Shown here in pieces: positions 10,432 to 20,580 of a stretch of DNA of 64,000 nucleotides. The DNA lies in the NCBI GenBank assembly GCA_047495785.1, contig JBLDXI010000003.1, positions 1,302,001-1,366,000 on the forward strand. Direction: 5' to 3'. Position 1 is the first letter of the stretch; every line of letters starts with the position of its first letter. The notes below the pieces were generated by a model. That model was not told the DNA's origin. It searched no databases and saw only the letters and a program-made list of their open reading frames with translations. This DNA is from Lepidodermella squamata (taxonomy: Eukaryota; Gastrotricha). Made by a program: the position numbers and the translations under genes.

Positions 10432-12002
10432 TTATCTAGGAATTGCTTTGACCTTAAAATCAGGCGCAGTATGGACACTTCCCCAATTTCCTTCCTCCAA
10501 TGCAACCTCAGGAGTCGTCAGCACGAACTCGAACCGATGCAGCAAAGCAGTGATAACTAGAAAGTACTCGACACGTGCCAGATTCTCGCCGAGACAAATC
10601 CTTGGCCCCAAGCCAAATGGAAGAAAATGACTCGAATGAGACAGCAACTTGCCATCATCGCCAATCCATCTCTCGGGCAAGAAGTCTAAGGGTCTCTCCC
10701 AATACTCAGGATCACGATGAACTGCGATAACGTTGTACATCACCGACGTGTAGGGCGGGCAGTCGTAGCCGGCAATTTTCGCATACTTCTCAAGATTGCT
10801 ATGAAAAACCCCAAGCGGCACAACGGCAAACAACCGCAGAACCTCATGGAATACCGCATCGATGTACACCAAGGCGGGTCGGTCTGACAGACTTGGCAAG
10901 CGATCTGATTCGATGACCTTATCAATTTCTTCACGGCACTTTGTTTGAACCTCCGGATACTTGCTTAGGTAGAGCATGGTCCAAGTTAGAGCTGTTGAGG
11001 TGGTGTCAGTTCCAGCTAGAAACAAGTCTTCCATAGACCGTGAAAGGTCGTCCAAACTTAGACTTCCCTCAACGTCCTTTTCAGCAGCAATGAAATGGTC
11101 AGGGAAGTCGCGGATCATTTTCGGGTCGAAATCCTTCCTGTGTTCAGCAATCGACTGCTCGAGGATTCCTTTTATAGTGTCATGCAACTCAATATAGGCC
11201 TTGGGCTATTGATAGTAATGCATTTAGTTGAAGAGTGACCTAAGAGGGAATAGGAAATCAATCTTACCTGTTCCGGTGTGATGAGTTTTGAAAGAACTGG
11301 TATCATGAACACTAACGAACTCGCAGCGGTTGTCTTGTTGAAAATGCGATCAATTTGAGACAGAAGATGGATCAACTGCGGGTCATTCATATCCTCGTAC
11401 CTTTTGCCGAAAACCAGTGAACAGATAACATTAGCTACCGTACTGCTCAAGAAATTTCTGGGTTTGAATTCCAAGTCTTTTTTTGAATGGTCGGCGATTG
11501 TCGCAAGTAAATGTTCGACTTCGTCCTGAATTCGAACAACCATCTGTTGGCGACCCATTCCGAAGTCGCGAAGTGCATGCAGAGTGAATCGGCGATTTCT
11601 TTGCCATGTTTCATAGCTCGAGCCCAGCAAGCCTTCGCCAACATCTTCGAATCCGGGTAGGAAGCGTTCAAGTCGGCCGATGAAATTCTTCCCGTTATCC
11701 CCGCTCAGAGTTTCACGAATCAGCCGAGAGTCGTTCATTCCAATCATACGAACGCATCCCATGTAAAATGTGAATACAGGTCCGTAGTTCTGGCCAGTTT
11801 TCAGTAAGGCGATCGGCGCATCGTCGCCTTTGAATTTCGCAAAGTACCACAGACTGCCTAGGAAAGGGATAGGCGTTGGCCCTGGGGGCAGGCGGTACAG
11901 CAGCCAGTCTCGGATGTAGCGAAAAGAGCCGTATAAAAGCACAATGGATGGTATCACGTACTTCCAGGTTGCCAGTAACGTCGACAAATCCAGGAGCTCC
12001 AT
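10432..12002 (-). CDS. Cytochrome P450, CYP2 clan
   Basis: Microsomal heme-thiolate monooxygenase using NADPH-P450 reductase. Two exons, 12002-11268 and 11205-10432, split by a 62-base GT-AG intron, phase 0; 502 residues. N-terminal membrane anchor (YVIPSIVLLYGSF), proline hinge PPGPTPIPFLGS, C-helix WQRNRRF, I-helix AGTDTTSTALTW, K-helix ExxR in HEVLRLF, PERW, and heme loop FGLGPRICLG with Cys at about residue 449. Length and hinge fit the CYP2 clan, which handles xenobiotics, steroids and fatty acids; the substrate cannot be told. Intact. The motif AGATAACGTT lies 141 bases upstream. Confidence 0.93.
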
Positions 12003-12142
12003 GCCTTTCTAAAAGTGATTTGAAATAACGGGGAAACTGGGATGTTTACTTTTTATCGAGCATATTTATAAGCACATCCCTGGTGTCTGTGGTCTCTGGC
12101 TATCTGTCTATGATGTAATTTGTCGCGAAATTGTGTCGCGAA

Positions 12143-12152
12143 AGATAACGTT
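12143..12152 (+). promoter_or_regulatory. AGATAACGTT motif upstream of the P450
   Basis: Exact decamer also found at 19467, 24801 and 42701, each near a gene start. AGATAA is a GATA-factor core. Function inferred only. Confidence 0.35.
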
Positions 12153-13323
12153 TCGGGTTACCATACAAAGCTATCTGCTATTTCCACACTTCGGACTTTG
12201 GCTTCTGCGGCTGCATCCAAGATACCTAAACCATTGTAAATTCAGTAAATTCATATATATTCGCATGAATGAATTGTCCGTTCACCGTTCATTCTATTCG
12301 AGGGGTGAATATTTGGCGAAGTACGAAGAAAATAAAGTTAAAATCAACCTGAGATTTGAACCATCTCAAAAGTTTCACTAATCCACTCCAGCAGAAATGA
12401 TCAAATCGAAATAGGTCGTCTCAGAACGGCAAATCAGGTGAACTTCAAGCTTCTCCTCTAACCTAGAGGCTTAGCGTCAGTCAAGAGCTATTTAGGGTAG
12501 TCACTATAATCCACTCGATCAGGTATATTATGACGTTTATTTCCTTTACTAAGCATTTTTCCTTACATCGCTCAATAAGCTGAAGCGTTTCCGAGACTCA
12601 ACACACCCACCATTGAAATTAAGTTGCCTAGTCTGTAAATTCGATATGTATTAGACAGGAAGTTGTTAAAATTTGTAGCTATTAAAATACCACCACTACG
12701 GTTTTGCCGTGAACCGATGTTAAGAGCGAAACGATTTTTTGAGAAATTTTATAGCAGGCTGTTTACTGATTAATGAATGCATCTATAGCTAGTAATTGCT
12801 CGCCAAATTTGACTAATCATTTGTTTTGCATTCGGATAAATACAACTTCTTCTCAATAAATCAATACCAGACAGTAAATCTATCGTTCTTATATTCTATA
12901 AAAACTGCCATTTTTTTCAAATCGGTACCGAAAAAAATGTCGCGAATAATGATGAATAGCCATGTCTGAATTATTGCGCTTAGGCGGCCTATTGCCCACA
13001 TTATTACCCTGGGGACTTGTTAGCGTTCATTTGGTCTGTTATTTTCCACGCACCGAAAAATCTCTGTGTATGTTCTCTGTGATAAATATTTAATACGCTT
13101 GTGTGTATGCGCAGTAAATTACGCGACTTTTATTTTAATACTGATGCAAGCAACAGAAGACTGAGCTCTTTATCGAACCAAGCTTATTTCTCAGCCCTGG
13201 GCTGTTTTACTATTACTCACAGCTGAACTAATTTCGTGAGGATAAGCCTTAAATTTACACCTGATTTTATTTTGCAGAAATAGAAAATTATGTGACGGAT
13301 ATTTTAGTAATGGCTGGAAAATA
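12153..13323. other. Intergenic, no gene seen
   Basis: AT-rich, no exon-like frame. Serves as upstream region for both the P450 (minus strand) and propeller C (plus strand). Confidence 0.5.
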
Positions 13324-14637
13324 ATGATATTACGAAAAACATTCTTTCACCTCCTCAATTCTTTGATATATGCTGATTTCGCAATTGCAAATTGGCTCAC
13401 TGTTGGCGGTGATCAGGAACAGACTAGTTATCGACCCGAAAAGTTGGGCATAATCAATGCTGCTAGAGAATTATGGTCTTACTCAACTTCAAGCCTGAAA
13501 AATGCTGGATTAGGGCCTTTAGTCTTCAACGGCCAAATCTACGTCATATCTTCAAACGGGATTCTTCATATTTTAAATGAAGACGGCAATTTAGTTAGAG
13601 CTTTCGCCGTTGATAAAGACGGTATGGCTAGTCCTACTACTCAACTGATAGATGACGACAACAGGATCCTATTCATCGCAACTAGGGTGAAAATCTATGC
13701 TATTACTTTGAAACACGGCAAAGAGAGGACAATTTGGTCCACGTCAGCCAGTAACCCTTCTGCATTAGCCGTGAATTCTAAAATGAATTTCCTATTCGCT
13801 GTGATTGGCTCCTCGCCTCGTTTGATGGCCTATGACCTTCTATCCTCAACGCCTGGTAGGCTTCTACTGGGCAATAACGAAACAATCCGCATTTCTGTAT
13901 CTATGCTTTCTAATCATCGTTTATTCACTATAGCAACGGCAATTGAGTCAGGCAATGACTTCATAGCCGAACTAGAGACCAGTGGGAATTTCTCAGAGGT
14001 TTGGCGGGAGAATTTCGATGACCTCACCACAAATCGCCACGGGCCTATGTTAGCGGAGAATCTAGCTCTATTCAATAACAAAGCTCAAATTGTAGCTATC
14101 GAAGTCGAAAACCTAGAGATTCTGTGGATGTCTAATGACGAAAGATGGACTCAATGCGCTAGGACCTCATCTCTAGCCACAGATAATGAATTTATCTATC
14201 GGGCGTGTCGAGATCGTATTTTCAAATACGAGATAACAACGGGGAAATTCGTAAGGAATTTTAGGGTGGATGCGTCGGGGTGGCATGCTCCTATCATCCT
14301 AGAAGACTCGATAATCTCGTTAGACTCAACTCGAGTTGCATTTCTTGACAAAGAATCTGGCATTGAGTCTGCTTCCATGTCTCTATCCGCGAGGGTGACG
14401 ACGCCGTTTGCGTACTCGCATGGCAAAATCTACGCATTTGCAAGCGATGATTGGATCTATGCGATTGAGCCATACTACCTCAGCACGAAACATATTACCT
14501 CTGATCTGACGAATGTTACGCAGACGCCTTATGTTCTCGTGAGATATTCTGATGGTTCCGGTGCCGCAGCTTCGTGTCAAACTTACAGAATACTTTCAAT
14601 CTTGTTATGTTTATTTTTGTCTTCGCTTGCTTTGTAA
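13324..14637 (+). CDS. PQQ-like beta-propeller, GPI-type tail (member C)
   Basis: 437 residues, single exon, ATG at 13324. N-terminal hydrophobic signal (FFHLLNSLIYADFAIA), then NWLTVGGDQEQTSYRPEKLG, the family opening. Blades carry ILNEDGN, LSSTPGR, EITTGK and DKESGI turns. It keeps the cysteine pair TQC...RAC but lacks the other pair (SNPS...IGSS). The C-terminus (ILSILLCLFLSSLAL) is a probable GPI signal. It is the only intact member on the plus strand. Its stop lies 83 bases from the 3' end of a convergent orphan gene. A broken near-copy of its middle lies at 19586-20440. Confidence 0.85.
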   Translation: MILRKTFFHLLNSLIYADFAIANWLTVGGDQEQTSYRPEKLGIINAARELWSYSTSSLKNAGLGPLVFNGQIYVISSNGILHILNEDGNLVRAFAVDKDGMASPTTQLIDDDNRILFIATRVKIYAITLKHGKERTIWSTSASNPSALAVNSKMNFLFAVIGSSPRLMAYDLLSSTPGRLLLGNNETIRISVSMLSNHRLFTIATAIESGNDFIAELETSGNFSEVWRENFDDLTTNRHGPMLAENLALFNNKAQIVAIEVENLEILWMSNDERWTQCARTSSLATDNEFIYRACRDRIFKYEITTGKFVRNFRVDASGWHAPIILEDSIISLDSTRVAFLDKESGIESASMSLSARVTTPFAYSHGKIYAFASDDWIYAIEPYYLSTKHITSDLTNVTQTPYVLVRYSDGSGAAASCQTYRILSILLCLFLSSLAL

Positions 14638-14719
14638 TAATGATGGGCATGCTTTGAAAAGGAAACTTGGATGAATAAAGAGGAAACCGGTTGTAATTGT
14701 CAGTTTGTTTCCCCAGAAT

Positions 14720-15124
14720 TCAAACGCGGACCCGCGTTAATCCTGTGTGAACGCGGATAAAATTATCAAGTCGTTCATCAACGGTGGGCCAAATGCGTTT
14801 CCACGAGCGGTTGCTGACTTCGAAGGCGTCCTCTCGTTCTACGCCAGCGTTATCGGTTACCGCAACTCGCGCTTTGACTCGCTTGTTTTTCGGCCCGACA
14901 AGCGGATAAATGTCTTCGCAGGTCATGATGTAGTAGGCGTAGCGGTCTTCGGAGTGCGATCGTGGCTCGTCACAGCCCCAGCGCTCGCGGCCAGTTAGAT
15001 AAACGGCTATTTTCGGCCACAAGGCCTGAGCTACTTGAGCAGCTACTTGAACAGCTTGACCAGCTACCGGTTCGTCCAACATTACAATGACAACAATGAC
15101 GGAGAGAATAGCTGCCTTGATCAT
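14720..15124 (-). CDS. Orphan secreted basic protein, 134 aa (copy 1)
   Basis: One exon. Signal peptide MIKAAILSVIVVIVMLDEPVAG, then a mature chain of about 112 residues with only two cysteines (RWGCDE and IMTCED), probably one disulfide, a short helix QAVQVAAQVAQALW, and a basic C-terminus. Family not recognised. It is nearly identical to the copies at 31290 and 40861, in inverted orientation, and the similarity continues several hundred bases into the 5' flank, so the copies are recent duplicates. It differs from them at a few residues (V for I in the signal, T for A near the end). Confidence 0.7.
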   Translation of the reverse strand: MIKAAILSVIVVIVMLDEPVAGQAVQVAAQVAQALWPKIAVYLTGRERWGCDEPRSHSEDRYAYYIMTCEDIYPLVGPKNKRVKARVAVTDNAGVEREDAFEVSNRSWKRIWPTVDERLDNFIRVHTGLTRVRV

Positions 15125-15715
15125 GTTTGCTGTAAGAGATTATTTCGAAAAATATTTTCAAGATTCGAGTTGCTCGAAATTCTTGCATTCTCCATGGCTA
15201 TTTATCAGCAGAAAAGCGTGGCGATTCGTAAAAAGCTAGAATGCTGAAATTAATCAACCTCACGATTAATAAAAAACGTGTCATGCACATGAATCAGCTT
15301 CACACTTTTTGTCAGCTTTTTGTGGCAAGTTTTCGGAGAAAAACAGTAAAATTAGAAGAAAAGCACCATTGGCAATATTAACGCATCATGTAGCCGTAAA
15401 TTCAAGGTATCGAAGTTCGTATTGAATGTTAGCTAGGATTCCAGAAGTAAAATCAAATCAATCGGCGTAACATAAGCAACTGTCTCAGTCCATATTATGA
15501 AATTTTTTGCATGGAGAATATTGCGCTGAGTTTTTTCCAATGAGTTTGGTTTGGAGGGTCAACCTTTTGAATATATATATTCAAAAAATCACGTAGAGCA
15601 AGGCAAGAGTAAACAGTGATCCTTTAGACACAACAAAAGCATGAATAGATTCACATCTCCTACGCAACATTAGTCTGGAATTCCAACAATGAAAATTTTC
15701 TGTAATGTAACAATG

Positions 15716-15881
15716 CAGGGCTGCAAAACATGCGAAACACCTAGTGCGCGGGAAATTCGGCCGGCAGCCGGAAATTTTCGAAAAATTACTGTAAATTGCA
15801 GGAAAATTCGCTGAAATGGGTCAAAATAAGCGGGAAATTCTGAGAAAGTGTGCGGGAAATGTAGCAGATTTTGCAGCCCTG
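15716..15881. mobile_element. hAT-type MITE, copy 2 (166 bp)
   Basis: Ends CAGGGCTGCAAAAC / TTTTGCAGCCCTG, perfect 8-base target duplication TAACAATG at 15708-15715 and 15882-15889. The interior matches copy 1 (GAAATTTTCGAAAAATTAC, TGAAATGGGTCAAAA). Confidence 0.88.
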
Positions 15882-15935
15882 TAACAATGTTGGATGAATC
15901 GAACGCGCTGAATCGAACAGCTTACAATGCCTATA

Positions 15936-16113
15936 CAGGATGACCAAAACATTCCGCAGAGCGGGAATTCGCCGCGCATCAATTTAATGAGGAGTTTTAG
16001 AAGTTGAAGAATTTCAAGCACTCTTTTGCCAATGGAACTCCTCAATTTCTTGAAACTCCTCATTAAATTGATGCGCGGCGAATTCCCGCTCTGCGGAATG
16101 TTTTGGCCACCCT
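15936..16113. mobile_element. Foldback MITE with ~60-bp terminal inverted repeats
   Basis: The left arm CAGGATGACCAAAACATTCC... runs to about 15996 and is matched in reverse complement by the right arm from about 16053 to 16113 (...GGAATGTTTTGGCCACCCT). Arms are near-perfect, with a loop of about 55 bases. TA flanks both sides, as in Tc1/mariner-type elements. It sits just upstream of the sushi-ankyrin gene. Confidence 0.75.
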
Positions 16114-16248
16114 TTAGCTTCTTAATTCTTTATTGATTGCCTTTCCAAACCTGATATCGTGCTTACTCGGATGAGCAAACAGACTTTATTTTCGCACCTT
16201 TATTCCATCTTTATTTAGAGCTGCACCTGAAGCTACAGTTTGCACAAT

Positions 16249-17599
16249 ATGTACTTGATTGCTCTCATTGCCACCACTTTAATTGCACTCAAAAGCTGCG
16301 ACGCCTGCCACAACATCGCAACTGCCTTCCAATACCTACCTGTATATTACCGCGAAAGTAAAGTCAAACCTACCAACCTCGAGAAAGCTGCTTGTCTGGG
16401 TGAGAGATTACCCAATATTGCAAATGCTCAGATATCTGAACCAAAATGGCTGGAAGTTTTGTATGCCATTGAATTTCTATGCAATTTTGGCACACTGCCA
16501 AGTGGACCGAGAACAGTAGCTCTTTGCTATCCATACTCAAACTCGACTTGGCATTTCTTTGGATCATGCGGCATTGGTAATCCTAATGATTCATTGGATA
16601 AGCGATGTGATTGTTTGCTTGTTAAGGTTTCCCGAAACTTTACCCGAAATGTGGCGATCCCGTTGTTGAAAATGGAAGGGTGTTCTCTGGATCGAACGAC
16701 GTAGGAAGCATCCGTGAATTCGAATGTAATTCCGGCTACGATATGACTGGTAAATCGTACCTAGCATGTGATATCGATCAGAAATGGTTCATGGCGGGTA
16801 AATGCATGCCAAGATTTTCTGGTGAGAAAATTCATGGGAATTCTGTCCATTATTTTTTGATTTTTTTCAGGTAAAATCCCTGAAGCAGTCACAAGAGGTA
16901 TTATCAGTTTTGCTAACATTAAAATATCTTTCAACTTGGGTGATAGGACCTCGGGAAGTCACAACGCAGCCATCCGTTAAGAAAAGAGCCCCTCCTGCTG
17001 TTGAAAGGTGCAATTGCAGCGGTAAGGACTCGCCACAGCTTCTGAGAGCGATTTCAATGAGAAATTACACCGCGGTCAACATGCTACTGACTTCCGGCTC
17101 TGCCAGTTACGGGACGAAGATGAGGGGGCATTCAGCTTTCAGCTTAGCCGCAAATTCCGGGGATCCTAAGATACTCTCGGTCTTCCTCAACTGTACCATC
17201 TGCTTCGATTTAGAGGCAACTGACCCCTTCAATTCAACAGCTATAATTCTTGTGGCGAAACAGCGTGATCAGCCGAAAATTTTGAACCTTTTGATAAATT
17301 CTGGAGTTGATTTAAGAGCATTCAATAACTACAACATGACTGCTCTTCATTACGCGGCTACGTATGGCTACGTTGGGAATACGAGAGCTTTATTAGGTAA
17401 TTCAACCGAAATGATAAATTATCAGAACAAGGATGGAAACACAGCTCTCCATCTCGCTGTCAAATGGAACCATGCTCCTATTGCAAAGGTGCTAATTGAG
17501 AAAGGAGCTGTCAAAAACATAAAAAATACTGAAGATCTTACACCTTTAGATTACGCTGTGAAAGCTAACAATACTGAAATCTCCGACATTTTTACTTGA
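16249..17599 (+). CDS. Secreted sushi (CCP) plus ankyrin-repeat protein
   Basis: Four exons in phase 1: 16249-16576, 16627-16821, 16871-16897 and 16947-17599; introns of 50, 49 and 49 bases; 400 residues. Signal peptide MYLIALIATTLIALKSCDA. A cysteine-rich region (FLCNFGTL...ALCYPY...GSCG) may be a degenerate sushi domain. It is followed by a clear sushi domain: KCGDPVVENGRVFSG, FECNSGYDMTG, LACDIDQKW and a closing Cys. After a basic linker comes C-N-C-S-G and about six ankyrin repeats (HSAFSLAANSGDPKILSVFL, TALHYAATYGYVGNTRALL, NTALHLAVKWNHAPIAKVLI). No transmembrane helix. Ankyrin repeats behind a signal peptide and a complement-type domain are unusual. The CxC motif before the repeats recalls the three secreted ankyrin genes at 48-56 kb. 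Confidence 0.8.
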
Positions 17600-17627
17600 A
17601 TAGGAAATATTTATCTCAACAAATAAT

Positions 17628-17905
17628 TTAGTGCCTTTCGAATAAATTACTGCTGCCATATTTCTGCCACGTGAGCCTGCCATCACTCTCAACGATATAC
17701 GAATGGTTGACCGGAATGTAAAAATTGCTGATAAATATTTCAAAGTCACCATCGGCCTTGCGCTTAGCCACTGTCAGATAAGCTGTTCTGATCAATTGCT
17801 GGAAACAACGAGCCAAGTAACGCTTTCACCAGCCGCGAAGTTGGCAGAGAGGTTTTGACTGAGAGTTAGACTCGATTCCTCAGAAGAAATTTCCGAGTCT
17901 CTCAT
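17628..17905 (-). CDS. Possible small gene, two exons (uncertain)
   Basis: Exon 17770-17628 reads AKRKADGDFEIFISNFYIPV then NHSYIVESDGRLTWQKYG and looks coding. It can be joined in phase 1 to 17905-17830 (RDSEISSEESSLTLSQNLSA) by a 60-base GT-AG intron. The frame upstream of the ATG is hydrophobic (PFILFVFVLL), as if a signal peptide began in an earlier exon I could not place. No family recognised. Confidence 0.3.
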
Positions 17906-18253
17906 AAGTAAGACGAAAACAAAGAGAATAAATGGAAATGAAGCTTTTTCGCACTATGTACAAGTTTTTTAGATGTTCACATCAGGGCGCCACTTTCTGA
18001 AGGACAAGTTTTTCTGCTCATGACGCGGAACGACTAAACAGCTTTGCCAAATCCTTCGTGGATTTTAGCAACTACCTAACTACCGAACTTTGAATTGGAA
18101 GTTTTGAGATGAACAATTCCGAATGTTAGGATCACTTGAAAAAACATCGACAAAAATTGCTTTTACTCATCATGATTCCGCTTATTTCAGACCCATAGAG
18201 AATAAAGGTAACTCTATTCTCTATGTTCAGACCCTTCCATGTTTCATGTATAT
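17906..18253. other. Intergenic, no gene seen
   Basis: Contains a short inverted repeat at about 18193-18225 (ATAGAGAATA / TATTCTCTAT). Nothing else recognised. Confidence 0.4.
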
Positions 18254-19405
18254 TCAAGAAATGCGCAGCGCATACAATACATTAGCAAGCGAATGACCGT
18301 AGATCATGCCATCATAATACGACCACGGAGCGTAGCCAGTGTAATCAGTTTGATTGTACGAAGTTGTAATCTGGCCAGTTGTTTTGTCAACAGCCACAAC
18401 ACCATAAGTTGTCGGCACAATGATCGAATTTTCTAGAACTATTGGAGCAGCCGAACCTTCAGCTCCATTTAGAGGCGCAGTTTTCTCTAGTTTCCCGTTG
18501 GCCGCGTTGTAGATCACCAATGCTTTATAGCAAGTTTGGTAGACAAACTTGTCATCAGCTGATAGATGTTCAGCTATCATCCAATGTTCGCTGGGTGCGT
18601 AGGATTTCCATAGAGTCATGCCATCGTTCAACGAAATAGCTGCTACAACTGAATTATCATTTACTATTACCTTATCCTTAGCGCATATCGGGGTGAGATG
18701 GATCAGATCAGTCTGTGTTGGCAATGTCCAAAATTTAGCTCCATCGCCAGAGTTGAGCTTGCTCAAAGCTTGTGAGAAGAAACCTTCAGTGAAAATCGCC
18801 CCATTTCTCTGGCACATGTGCTTAGGATTCTCGATTTCGTCCACGTTTGAACCATAACCTGTTACTATCGCCCCTGTGCTAATGTCGTAGGCGATTGGTT
18901 TCCGTTCATCCCAATCCCATACGATCAGCCGCTTCTTATCTGTATCAATGGTGAAATCAGCTTTCACACCTCGGTACCCAGTAGACCATAAAACTCGTTC
19001 TGAACCTACTGATCGAACATCGATGGCGTAGATGAGTTCCCTTTCAACTAGAACCGCGACCAGAATGCCTCGAACGGAGTCGATCGCCAATTGTCTGGTG
19101 ACACATTTCCTTGCCTCAGGAAGTTGAAGCGAAGCTGATAGTTTGCCAGTTTTAGCGTTCAGAATATGGAGTTTGCCATAGGTTCCAAGGTAGTAGACAT
19201 TTCCGTTGTATATAACAGTTTGCCGAATACTGTCAGAGTCATACTCACCACCAACAGCAGCAGACCAAGCTAGTTCGATTCGGGTTATCTTCCCTGTTTT
19301 CTCAGGCCTGTAGCCAGTTCGATCGAAGTCGCCGCCGTAGGAGACCCAGTTTTTAGCGGCATAGCCCGATCCGCAGATTATTGCAAGGATTATTAAAGCC
19401 TTCAT
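18254..19405 (-). CDS. Secreted PQQ-like beta-propeller without anchor (member D)
   Basis: 383 residues, one exon, ATG at 19405 (the open frame extends further upstream only via GTG). Signal peptide MKALIILAIICGSGYA, then KNWVSYGGDFDRTGYRPEKT, the closest in the window to the WxSYGGD-x3-TRYSPL start of bacterial quinoprotein dehydrogenases. Blades include ILNAKTGKL, DISTGAI, NAANGKL and DKTTGQI. It ends at NVLYALRIS with no hydrophobic tail, so it should be released. Of the second cysteine pair only one Cys remains (YQTC), and the first pair is absent. A good reference member because it is the plain propeller without stalk or anchor. Confidence 0.85.
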   Translation of the reverse strand: MKALIILAIICGSGYAAKNWVSYGGDFDRTGYRPEKTGKITRIELAWSAAVGGEYDSDSIRQTVIYNGNVYYLGTYGKLHILNAKTGKLSASLQLPEARKCVTRQLAIDSVRGILVAVLVERELIYAIDVRSVGSERVLWSTGYRGVKADFTIDTDKKRLIVWDWDERKPIAYDISTGAIVTGYGSNVDEIENPKHMCQRNGAIFTEGFFSQALSKLNSGDGAKFWTLPTQTDLIHLTPICAKDKVIVNDNSVVAAISLNDGMTLWKSYAPSEHWMIAEHLSADDKFVYQTCYKALVIYNAANGKLEKTAPLNGAEGSAAPIVLENSIIVPTTYGVVAVDKTTGQITTSYNQTDYTGYAPWSYYDGMIYGHSLANVLYALRIS

Positions 19406-19466
19406 TTTTCTCGTAATGAGGTAGTGTGGCACCTATGCCACTTTATCAATAGGTGAAATGTACCCA

Positions 19467-19476
19467 AGATAACGTT
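19467..19476 (+). promoter_or_regulatory. AGATAACGTT motif upstream of propeller D
   Basis: Decamer 62 bases before the ATG of member D. Here and at 24801 the match extends to AAGATAACGTTG. Confidence 0.35.
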
Positions 19477-19585
19477 GGGGACTATGTAAACACAGATTAA
19501 AACAGTCACGTGACATCACCTTTGACTGCACGGAATTCCCAGAGAATTTATCAGATAGACCGCAGAACGGCATACGCAGCAAAAT

Positions 19586-20440
19586 CTGCGCGATTACTTT
19601 GAAACACGGGAAAGAGAAGACAATTTGGTCTCACTCAGCCAGTAATCCTTCTGCATTGGCCGTGAATTCTAAAATGAATTTCCTATTCGCTGTGATTGGC
19701 TCTTCGCCTCGTTTGATGGTCTATGACCTTCTATCCACAACGTCTGGCAGGCTTCTACTGGGCAATAACGAAAAAATCCGCATTACTGTATCTATGCTTT
19801 CTGATCATAGACAACTCCATACACATCGGAAACTAGCGATCTTCCTATAGTAAATAAATTCACACCAAAACGTGAAAAAGTGGGCACACGACCTTCACTT
19901 TTATTCACTCATCGCCCCATCCGCCCATTGTAATTTTTCGGATGTTTTATTATTTTCTAAAATTCCATGAGAAAAAGCTTCATTTCCGACAAATTTCAAA
20001 CACATTTTCCGAAATGCTAGAAGCACTCCTCTATCGAATGAGTCCCGTCTCATGAGACGGTTTTTTTCTACCTTTTTCAAATTGTCTCAAAGTTGGTCAC
20101 TTCTGTGAAAAATCGCCATTTCAAGAGTTTTTCCTGACGGTAAACCTTTTCATTTGGACCGAAAAATTCCGAGAAAAATACTATGATCTTATTTGATTTT
20201 TGCTCTATCCAACTTCATAGCCGACCTAGAGACCAATGGGAATTTCTCAGAGGTTTGGCGGGAGAATTTCGATGACCTCACCACAAATCGCCACGGGCCT
20301 ATGTTAGCAGAGAATTTAGCTCTATTCAATAACAAAGCTCAAATTGTAGCTATTGAAGTCGAAAACCTAGAGATTCTGTGGAGACAGATGGACTCAATGC
20401 GCTATGATGCGCTAGAACTTCACTCCTAGCAACAGATAAC
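19586..20440 (+). pseudogene. Broken partial duplicate of propeller C
   Basis: 19590-19820 is nearly identical to about 13702-13922 of member C (KHGKE...IWS, SALAVNSKMNFLFAVIGSSP), and 20213-20440 matches about 13962-14180 (NFSEVWRENFDDLTTNRHGP). Between them about 390 unrelated bases replace some 40 bases of the parent. The 5' part (signal, first blades) and the 3' part are missing. Deletions after 20380 shift the frame. High identity means it is recent. Confidence 0.8.
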
Positions 20441-20580
20441 GATTTCCCAAAATATATATTCTGACAGATACCGTAACGCCATTTGACGATTATTTAATTT
20501 GCCAGATTTTATTGACCAAGATATCATATATGCAAGCGTTTAGGCCATAGATCACTCCCTTCTCTATGGTTTAATCAGGT

